From contig DGNZ01000103.1 in assembly GCA_002389175.1 (NCBI GenBank), positions 1 to 5,217 of the forward strand: DNA of 5,217 nt, read 5' to 3'. The position numbers and the translations under genes were made by a program. This DNA is from Rhodospirillaceae bacterium UBA4479. GTDB lineage: Bacteria; Pseudomonadota; Alphaproteobacteria; Rhodospirillales; Casp-alpha2. The notes beneath the pieces were generated by a model. That model made no database searches. It saw only the letters and a program-made list of their open reading frames with translations, and was not told the origin of the DNA. Position 1 is the stretch's first letter, and every line of letters starts with the position of its first letter. Below, piece by piece: positions 1-5,217 of this stretch.

Positions 1-1
1 G

Positions 2-640
2 GGTATTTTTAGAGGTGCCCTTATCTCAGCATTCATCGCCGGGCTTTTGATCCACCGGATATTATTCCCGACCCCACTGGTTTCAGTGACGCGAACCCAT
101 CTGGCATTTCCAACAACCCTGACGAAGCCCATCAAGTGGTCTCGCATTCAACGTATCGAGGTCGCGACGAATCGTGCGGGCTTAAAGGATGTTAAAGATC
201 GTCTGATTCTACACTTTAAGCGTCCGACAAAAATTGGTTGGCGTGCGAAAAGACTACGAGATCGCATCGGCCATCTGCCCCAAAGTTCCATATCCATCGA
301 TATCGACCACGCGTGGCCATGCCGTGCTTCTGATGCACGCAAGATCATTCGCGATGGCGCTCTTAGTCTTTCAAAACTGTCGAAAGATACATCGGCGTCA
401 TCCAAGCCATCCTTCATGCCCAAGCTCGCGCTGGGTGGCATCCTCGCTGTCGTCATCATGCTTCCGGTGCTCAGTCACGCGACCGGGTTTGGCCTGCCTC
501 GGTGTTTTCAAAGGGGCTCGGACACTATGAATCTGGGAATATTGCCGCTGCACTTCCCCATCTGCAAAAAGATGCGCGTGCGGGCGATCCAGAAGCCGCC
601 TATATCCTGGGTTTACTGTATTCCAATGGGGATGGCGTAG
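2..640 (+). CDS. Membrane-anchored PH-like domain protein, 5'-partial; probable N-terminal part of the Sel1-repeat protein
   Basis: The frame is open from the window edge, so the true start lies upstream; an internal TTG at 47 is only the first possible start inside the window. Residues are numbered from base 2. Residues 5-22 are hydrophobic (GALISAFIAGLLI core) and look like the end of a membrane helix. Residues 25-120 resemble the small PH-like domain of bacterial membrane proteins (STM3941-like): a PLVSVTRTHLAFP strand pair, a KWSRIQRIEV strand, then SISIDID before a helix ending near DARKIIRDGA. A Ser/Lys-rich linker follows, then hydrophobic residues 142-160 ending LPVLSHA, which could be a membrane helix or a signal peptide with an Ala cleavage site. 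From about base 495 to the stop at 638-640 the frame loses protein-like character, and coding sense passes to the overlapping Sel1 frame. The stop at 640 is therefore probably not the natural C-terminus. The family assignment is by eye; function is unknown. Confidence 0.6.
   Translation, partial: GIFRGALISAFIAGLLIHRILFPTPLVSVTRTHLAFPTTLTKPIKWSRIQRIEVATNRAGLKDVKDRLILHFKRPTKIGWRAKRLRDRIGHLPQSSISIDIDHAWPCRASDARKIIRDGALSLSKLSKDTSASSKPSFMPKLALGGILAVVIMLPVLSHATGFGLPRCFQRGSDTMNLGILPLHFPICKKMRVRAIQKPPISWVYCIPMGMA
478..505 (+). other. Probable frameshift junction joining the PH-like/TM part to the Sel1 repeats
   Basis: Coding sense leaves the frame of base 2 and enters the frame of base 1 within this interval. 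Adding one base at about 495-496 would give a continuous protein in which the anchor segment ending SHATGFG runs into LASVFSKGLGHY, the expected arrangement of signal or anchor followed by the first SLR helix. This needs a one-base deletion (or a two-base insertion) in the present sequence. I looked for a slippery heptamer suitable for -1 ribosomal slippage in the upstream frame and found none; the run AAAGGGG at 510-516 is phased to the downstream frame, so it does not serve. A mutation or a sequencing/assembly error is therefore more likely than programmed frameshifting. Confidence 0.6.
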
Positions 641-1347
641 AACGCAATTTGTCGATGGCGCTGGGGTGGTTTCAACGCGCGGCGACCAATGGCTCTGATG
701 ATGCCGCATTCCAGTTGGGCGATGCCCACCGCTTAGGGTTGGGCACGCCCCAAGACATCACGAAATCCATATTCTGGTATACCCGTGCCGCGGACGATGG
801 CATTCCCAAAGCGGCCCAGGCATTGGCACGTATTTACCGCCTGGGTGATGGCGTGCGCCGCGACTATGCCACGGCCATCCATTGGCTAGAAATCGCAGCC
901 TCTCAACATTACGCCCCCGCGTATCACGAATTGGGACGCTTACACTTAGAAGGCATCGGGATATCCAAAGACGCCCGTGCCGCTGCGCATTATTTTGAAC
1001 TGGCATCCGAAAGCGGTCATATTCCAGCGCGCTATGACCTTGCCGAGTTGTTGCTACGCGGCGGTGCAAAAGACAAAGCCAAGGGGGCTGATTTGTTGCG
1101 AACGGTCGCTGAAAGCGGCTTTGCCCCGGCACAACGGAGCCTTGCACAACATCTGTATTCAGGCCGGGATTTCGCACGCGACTTGATACGATCATACAAA
1201 TGGATGTCCTTGGCCGTGCGATCTTGGCCGACAAATGACCGCAATGATCTTTTCTTGGAATTGCAGGGGATTGAGCGATCATTAACCCCAGAGCAACTGA
1301 CAGCCGCCAAGACCGAAGTGCGTGAATGGAAGCCATCCCCACTTTAG
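502..1347 (+). CDS. Sel1-like repeat (SLR/TPR-like) protein
   Basis: This is a solenoid protein built from Sel1-like repeats, a family that scaffolds protein-protein contacts, often in the bacterial envelope. Numbering from the GTG at 502, six repeats lie at about 30-64, 66-100, 102-136, 138-172, 174-206 (degenerate, lacking the usual GxGVxxD loop) and 208-240. Repeats 1-4 show the classic pattern A-x2-LGxxYxxGxGVxxD, A-x2-WxxxAAxxG. A C-terminal cap follows (LTPEQLTAAKTEVREW), common in secreted SLR proteins. Residues 4-28 (KGLGHYESGNIAAAL) match the short helical pair that normally follows a signal peptide in these proteins. No signal peptide is present in this frame: the frame is closed by TAG at 364-366 and the only standard start before the repeats is the GTG at 502, with no Shine-Dalgarno sequence. 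A good signal-like segment lies just upstream in another frame (416-481), so I think the gene is frameshifted and this is its C-terminal part. Specific function and partners are unknown. Confidence 0.85.
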   Translation: MFSKGLGHYESGNIAAALPHLQKDARAGDPEAAYILGLLYSNGDGVERNLSMALGWFQRAATNGSDDAAFQLGDAHRLGLGTPQDITKSIFWYTRAADDGIPKAAQALARIYRLGDGVRRDYATAIHWLEIAASQHYAPAYHELGRLHLEGIGISKDARAAAHYFELASESGHIPARYDLAELLLRGGAKDKAKGADLLRTVAESGFAPAQRSLAQHLYSGRDFARDLIRSYKWMSLAVRSWPTNDRNDLFLELQGIERSLTPEQLTAAKTEVREWKPSPL

Positions 1348-1405
1348 TTATTTCACTGCGATCATGCCCTTTTGAAGCGCCGCCACCCATGTTAAGACCC
1401 GCGCT
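1348..1405 (+). other. Short intergenic gap without a visible terminator
   Basis: There are 58 bases between the Sel1 stop codon and the ABC-F start. I see no GC-rich hairpin followed by a T-run, and no convincing -35/-10 pair, so it is not possible to say from sequence whether the ABC-F operon has its own promoter here or is read through from upstream. There is also no strong Shine-Dalgarno sequence just before the ATG at 1406. Confidence 0.5.
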
Positions 1406-1412
1406 ATGTTAA
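1389..1412 (+). other. Seven-codon mini-ORF overlapping the ABC-F start, with an ATGTTAAG direct repeat
   Basis: ATGTTAAG occurs at 1389-1396 and again at 1406-1413, where the second copy is the start of the ABC-F gene. Reading from the first ATG gives MLRPALC and a TAA at 1410-1412, out of frame with and overlapping the ABC-F start. It could be a chance duplication, or a small upstream ORF tuning initiation on the gene. No Shine-Dalgarno sequence marks either ATG, so the assignment is weak. Confidence 0.2.
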
Positions 1413-3292
1413 GTATTCAGAACATCACCTATCGAATTGCGGGCCGTACCTTATTAGAAGGGGCGAGCCTATCGGTTGAGCGCGGCCAAAAGCTGGGCCT
1501 CATCGGGCGTAACGGCACCGGTAAAACAACCCTGTTCAAACTGATAAACAACTCCGTTCAATTCGATGACGGCGATATCCAGATGCAACGTGGTATCCGG
1601 ATGGGACAAGTGGCCCAAGAAGCCGCTGCTACGGATGAAAGTTTGATCGAAACAGTCCTCGCCGCCGACGAAGAACGGGCGTCTTTGATGGCCGAAGCAG
1701 AAAACACGACAGACCCGATGCGCATCGCAGAAGTCCATAATCGATTGGTGGACATTGAGGCTGACCGAGCCCCTGCCCGTGCCGCGCGTATTCTGGCAGG
1801 ACTTGGATTTAACGAAGAAGCCCAACAACGAACCTGTACCGAGTTTTCGGGTGGGTGGCGCATGCGTGTCGCACTGGCAGCAGCTTTGTTTGCGCGGCCT
1901 GATTTCTTGCTCCTCGATGAGCCGACAAACCACTTGGACCTCGAAGCGGCGCTATGGCTAGAGCAGTACCTTCAGGGATGGAATGGTACCTTGTTGGTCA
2001 TTTCTCATGATCGGCGTTTCCTAAACGCCATCGTCGATGGAATCATTCATCTATCGAATTACAAACTGACCCGTTACCAGGGCAATTATGATCGCTACGA
2101 ACGTACGCGTCGTGAACGCTTGGAACACGAAGCCAAAATGCAAGTCCGCCAAGAGGCTGCCCGCGCGCACATCCAAAGCTTCGTTGATCGTTTTCGGGCC
2201 CAGGCCACAAAGGCAAAACAAGCGCAGTCGCGGATCAAAATGCTGGCCCGGATGGAACCCATCGTATCGGTGATGGAAGAAAAAACCATCCAGTTCAATT
2301 TCCCGCAAGCCGCCTTGCCCGCCCCGCCGCTGATTGCCATTCAAGATGTCAACGTGGGTTATGAGCCGGGTAAGCCAATCCTGCGCAATCTTGATCTTCG
2401 CATTGATCCCGATGATCGGATCGCGCTGATCGGTGCCAACGGCAACGGTAAGTCCACGCTGGTGAAGCTGCTCTGCGACAAGTTAAAGCCTGAAACTGGC
2501 ACCTTGGTAAAAGCCCCCAAGATCGAAGTCGGCTACTTCGCACAGCACCAAACTGACGAACTGCGGATGGACGAAACGCCCTTTGATCATGTCGCACGAA
2601 TGTTAGACGAGAACCGTGAAACCAACCTTCGGGGTCACTTGGGCCGCTTTGGGTTTTCCGGTGATCGCGCCGAGACAAAAGTCGAAAGCTTATCAGGGGG
2701 CGAAAAAGCACGATTGTTGTTCGCCCTGATGAGTTGCGGCAAACCGAATATCTTGCTGTTGGATGAACCGACCAACCACTTGGACGTTGATGCCCGCGAG
2801 GCACTGGTTCATGCGCTTAATACATTCGAAGGCGCGGTGATTCTGGTCAGTCACGATGCGCATTTGATTGAGTTGGTCGCGGATCGTCTTTGGCTTGTCG
2901 AAAATGGTACCTGCCAACCCTATGATGGCACGTTGGACGAATATGCGGTTGAGCTTCGCTCCAAACGGCGCGTCGCCCGTCAAAGCGAGAAAGCAGAAAC
3001 CGCTAGCGACGCGCCAAAGGAAAACAAAAAACAAGCCCGCAAGGAACGCGCTGAACAACGCCAGGCGACAGCGAAACTCCGCAAGACCGTCCAAGAAGCA
3101 GAAAAGCGAATGGCAAAATATGGCGAACAAAAGAAAATACTAGAAGCCCGCCTTGCAGACCCCAAAGTTTATAACGGCTCAACCAGCGATATGATGGCGC
3201 TGCAAGTCGAACATGCAAAAGCCAAAGAAGCCATGGATGAAGCCGAAGCCGCTTGGCTGGAAGCACAAGAAGCCCTTGAAGGGGCTGCTTAA
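1406..3292 (+). CDS. yheS: ABC-F family ribosome-associated ATPase, YheS-like
   Basis: ABC-F proteins are cytoplasmic twin-ATPase factors that bind the ribosomal E site and help stalled or difficult translation; they have no membrane domain. The 628 residues match the length of E. coli YheS (about 637). Domain 1 has Walker A GRNGTGKT (34-41), signature FSGGW (147-151), Walker B FLLLDE (167-172) with catalytic Glu172, and switch His201. Domain 2 has Walker A GANGNGKS (343-350), signature LSGGE (429-433), Walker B ILLLDE (449-454) with Glu454, and switch His483. Both ATPase sites are intact. The linker between them (about 230-285) is Arg/Lys-rich and includes RFRAQATKAKQAQSRIKML, the conserved P-site tRNA interaction motif and very like YheS. 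Residues about 525-628 form a Lys/Glu/Ala-rich C-terminal coiled coil ending AWLEAQEALE, also as in YheS. I prefer YheS to the paralogues Uup or EttA because of FSGGWRMR, the linker and the tail. It is the first gene of a probable three-gene operon. The physiological substrate in this organism is unknown. Confidence 0.93.
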   Translation: MLSIQNITYRIAGRTLLEGASLSVERGQKLGLIGRNGTGKTTLFKLINNSVQFDDGDIQMQRGIRMGQVAQEAAATDESLIETVLAADEERASLMAEAENTTDPMRIAEVHNRLVDIEADRAPARAARILAGLGFNEEAQQRTCTEFSGGWRMRVALAAALFARPDFLLLDEPTNHLDLEAALWLEQYLQGWNGTLLVISHDRRFLNAIVDGIIHLSNYKLTRYQGNYDRYERTRRERLEHEAKMQVRQEAARAHIQSFVDRFRAQATKAKQAQSRIKMLARMEPIVSVMEEKTIQFNFPQAALPAPPLIAIQDVNVGYEPGKPILRNLDLRIDPDDRIALIGANGNGKSTLVKLLCDKLKPETGTLVKAPKIEVGYFAQHQTDELRMDETPFDHVARMLDENRETNLRGHLGRFGFSGDRAETKVESLSGGEKARLLFALMSCGKPNILLLDEPTNHLDVDAREALVHALNTFEGAVILVSHDAHLIELVADRLWLVENGTCQPYDGTLDEYAVELRSKRRVARQSEKAETASDAPKENKKQARKERAEQRQATAKLRKTVQEAEKRMAKYGEQKKILEARLADPKVYNGSTSDMMALQVEHAKAKEAMDEAEAAWLEAQEALEGAA

Positions 3293-3298
3293 CGCGTC

Positions 3299-4120
3299 AT
3301 GGCCATGACCTTCATAGATGATCTGGGTTTGGCCCACGACATCGTGGAACACCCCCGCATCTTATCGCTGGTGCCCAGCATCACAGAATTACTGTTTGAT
3401 CTTGATCTGGCCAAACAGTTGGTGGGGCGGACGCAGTATTGCATTCATCCGAGCGAACACGTGGCAGCAGTCCCATCGGTTGGTGGTACCAAGAAAATCA
3501 ATATGTCGCGGGTGCAGGAATTTGCGCCTACCCACGCAATCATGAATATCGATGAGAACCCCAAATCGATGGCCGATGATCTTGGGCAAATGGGTATCGA
3601 TGTGATCACGACACACCCGATGCGGCCTGAAGATAATCTGGGTCTGTATCAATTAATTGGCGGTGTGTTTGATCGCCAGGATCAGGCCACGCGATTGGCC
3701 GATGAATTCCGAACGGCGATGGATGCCTTAAGCCCATCGGATAACGACCCTTCCAAGCGTGTGCTTTATCTGATTTGGCAGGACCCGTGGATGGCGGTTT
3801 CCGCCGATACGTATATCGCCAATACCCTGTCACTCGTGAACTGGCATATTGCGACTCCGGGGGTGATTGATGGCCAAACCGGCGATGCGGCGCGTTACCC
3901 TAAAATCGATATCACGAACGTGGGACTTGAAAACATCGATCTGGTTTTGTTTTCAAGCGAGCCGTATTCATTTACCGAAGATCATATCAGCGCGTTTCAA
4001 TCATCGTTCCCTGACCACGGGCACAAGGCCCACATCATCGATGGTGAAATGACGTCTTGGTATGGCTCGCGTGCGATCCAAGGCCTGAGGTATCTACGTG
4101 AATTTGCGGACCGTTTGTGA
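3299..4120 (+). CDS. BtuF-like helical-backbone metal receptor / cobalamin-binding protein, cytosolic
   Basis: The 273 residues have the two-lobe fold pattern of BtuF/FepB-type periplasmic binding proteins: RILSLVPSITELLFDL at 20-35, GRTQYCIHP (43-51), VGGTKKIN (61-68), a DEN motif at 85-87, a long connecting helix at about 114-144, WQDPWMAVSADTYI (160-173), RYPKID (199-204) and SWYGSR near the C-terminus (253-258). This matches the 'cobalamin-binding protein' group that is distinct from true transport receptors. There is no signal peptide or lipobox, and none can be added: the preceding in-frame TAA of the ABC-F gene (3290-3292) is only two codons before the ATG. The product should therefore stay in the cytosol, where a classic import role is impossible. 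A second ATG at 3305 is an alternative start. The gene follows the ABC-F gene by six bases and ends overlapping the permease gene, indicating one transcript. The ligand is inferred from family naming only; heme, siderophore, B12 or another compound are all possible. Confidence 0.8.
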   Translation: MAMTFIDDLGLAHDIVEHPRILSLVPSITELLFDLDLAKQLVGRTQYCIHPSEHVAAVPSVGGTKKINMSRVQEFAPTHAIMNIDENPKSMADDLGQMGIDVITTHPMRPEDNLGLYQLIGGVFDRQDQATRLADEFRTAMDALSPSDNDPSKRVLYLIWQDPWMAVSADTYIANTLSLVNWHIATPGVIDGQTGDAARYPKIDITNVGLENIDLVLFSSEPYSFTEDHISAFQSSFPDHGHKAHIIDGEMTSWYGSRAIQGLRYLREFADRL

Positions 4121-4122
4121 TG
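4118..4122 (+). promoter_or_regulatory. TGATG stop-start overlap (translational coupling)
   Basis: The TGA ending the BtuF-like gene (4118-4120) shares its last base with the ATG of the permease gene (4120-4122). Such overlaps usually let the terminating ribosome restart on the next gene, so the two proteins are probably made in linked amounts. No separate strong Shine-Dalgarno sequence is evident for the permease. Confidence 0.75.
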
Positions 4123-5217
4123 AGCGGCGCCGCCATACGCTTATCAGCACTTTATGGCGGCATGTTCCTTGTCATCGGAATCATGATGCCGTTCTGGCCA
4201 GTCTGGTTAGAAGCCAAAGGCTTAAGCCCATCTGAAATCGGCTTGGTGATTGCTGCGGGCAGCATCGTTCGCGTTTTTGTCGGCCCCTTCACAGCGCGCA
4301 TTGCAGACCGAACGGGAGAGCGAAAGCGCCCAATGGTGATATTGTCCGTCCTGGGCCTGCTGATGTTTTTACCCTTCGCACTGGTCGATAGTTTTTGGAT
4401 GATCCTGCTCCTCCAAGCACTGTTCGCGGGCATGTTCGGCCCGATGATGCCGCTCAGCGAAAGCCTGACCATGACGGGGGCAAAACAAGACGGCCTGGAT
4501 TACGGCCGCATTCGTTTATGGGGTTCCATCACATTTATCATCGGTGCATCTGGGGTGGGTTTCTTTTTAAAAGGCGCGGACCCCAGCCTGATATGGACGT
4601 CGATCGCCATCGCATTTGGGATATTTGCCCTCTCCACACTGATGATCCCGGATTATCGGGTCGCGCCTGGAAAACCCGATAGCACGCCGATCCGCCAGGT
4701 GCTGCGCGATAAGACATTCCTGATATTCATCGCGGCGACCGCCTGTATCCAAGGATCACACGGCCTGATGTATACGTTCGGGACCCTGAATTGGTTGCGG
4801 ATCAGATTTGATGAACGCGTCATCGGTTTGTTATGGGCCGAGGGCGTGATTGCCGAAGTTATCTTGTTTGTCTTCGCTGCGGGCGTGGTACGTAAAATCG
4901 GCCCTGCCCGTCTGATCGCGTTGGCGGGTTTAGCTGCCGTGATACGTTGGACTGCCATGGGGCTAACAGAAGACCTTTGGATCACAGTTGCACTGCAATT
5001 ACTTCACGCCTTCACGTTTGGCGCAGCGCATTTAGGGGCCGTGTATTTCATTTCAGACCGCATGCCCGATGACGTCTCCGCAACCGCGCAAACACTCTAT
5101 GCGCTGACCGTCTCTGGCATCGGTATCGGATTGACGAGTTATCTGTCGGGACACTTGTACGAGGCCTATGCTGGGCAGGCATATTTTGCGATGGCGATCA
5201 TGGGTGCTGTGGGCATG
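4120..5217 (+). CDS. HcaT-like major facilitator superfamily permease, 3'-partial
   Basis: The frame is open from the ATG at 4120 to the window edge: 366 codons with no stop. HcaT of E. coli has about 379 residues, so only a short C-terminal piece is likely missing. It is an inner-membrane transporter of the MFS_1-like group (3-phenylpropionate permease HcaT, and relatives of nucleoside symporters). Visible marks are a first helix at about 9-31 with MMPFWPVWLEAKGLS, a motif-A-like loop at 55-71 (GPFTARIADRTGERKRP), LDYGRIRLWGS at 126-136, the central cytoplasmic loop at about 177-199, GLLWAEGVIAEVILF at 236-250 with buried acidic residues Glu241 and Glu246, an IRWTAMG segment, and LQLLHAFTFGAAHLGAVYFI. 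These line up one after another with HcaT. No hca catabolic genes are seen here, so a phenylpropionate substrate should not be assumed and I give no gene symbol. It is co-transcribed with the BtuF-like gene. Confidence 0.9.
   Translation, partial: MSGAAIRLSALYGGMFLVIGIMMPFWPVWLEAKGLSPSEIGLVIAAGSIVRVFVGPFTARIADRTGERKRPMVILSVLGLLMFLPFALVDSFWMILLLQALFAGMFGPMMPLSESLTMTGAKQDGLDYGRIRLWGSITFIIGASGVGFFLKGADPSLIWTSIAIAFGIFALSTLMIPDYRVAPGKPDSTPIRQVLRDKTFLIFIAATACIQGSHGLMYTFGTLNWLRIRFDERVIGLLWAEGVIAEVILFVFAAGVVRKIGPARLIALAGLAAVIRWTAMGLTEDLWITVALQLLHAFTFGAAHLGAVYFISDRMPDDVSATAQTLYALTVSGIGIGLTSYLSGHLYEAYAGQAYFAMAIMGAVGM

Noticed and set aside
506..516. TTTTCAAAGGGG as a possible programmed frameshift site
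   Set aside because: A -1 slip from the upstream frame needs both codons of the heptamer to re-pair in that frame. Here the only repeated-base heptamer is phased with the downstream frame, and no strong hairpin is evident after it.
234..530. A 98-codon + strand frame over the upstream PH-like region
   Set aside because: Its product looks random (Ser/Arg/Cys-rich with no fold pattern) and overlaps a frame with clear hydrophobic and strand patterns.
758..1390. A 210-codon open frame on the - strand opposite the Sel1 gene
   Set aside because: It is antisense to a clear repeat protein, its product is rich in Arg, His and Ser without any recognisable domain, and its length follows from the codon bias of the + strand gene.
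1348..1405. Possible promoter (TTGAAG at about 1374) before the ABC-F gene
   Set aside because: No matching -10 box lies at suitable spacing, so it cannot be supported.
2349..2804. Open frames on the - strand inside the ABC-F gene
   Set aside because: They are shadows of an intact, strongly conserved ATPase gene and show no domain or initiation signal.
4152..4472. - strand frame of 106 codons inside the permease gene
   Set aside because: It is antisense to well-conserved membrane helices and gives a low-complexity Arg/Ser-rich product.

Overview
The window carries five coding stretches, all on the + strand, and no RNA genes, CRISPR arrays or mobile elements that I can see. Base composition is moderately GC-rich (judged by eye, not counted). 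Protein relatives and codon use fit a proteobacterium, most likely a free-living, possibly marine, alphaproteobacterium. That placement is an inference from protein style and was not tested by a search.

Region 1 (about 2-1347) encodes a membrane-anchored, PH-like N-terminal part cut by the window edge, a hydrophobic segment that looks like a signal peptide or membrane anchor, and then six Sel1-like repeats. The first two parts read in one frame and the repeats in another, with the switch at about 478-505. The simplest reading is one gene broken by a single-base deletion or a sequencing error. The alternative is two overlapping genes, the second starting at a GTG with no ribosome binding site. 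A 58-base gap without a visible terminator follows.

Region 2 (1406-5217) looks like a compact operon of three genes. The first is a full-length ABC-F ATPase closely resembling YheS, which acts on the ribosome. Six bases later comes a BtuF-like helical-backbone metal/cobalamin-binding protein with no export signal. Its stop codon overlaps the start (TGATG) of an HcaT-like major facilitator permease that runs off the 3' end. The last two genes are probably translationally coupled, which suggests related roles, for example uptake or sensing of a small molecule. The substrate cannot be read from the sequence.

I found no clear new defence, mobile or RNA-based system. The points most worth a second look are the frame switch and unusual domain combination in region 1, and the signal-less BtuF-like protein locked between a ribosomal ATPase and a permease.
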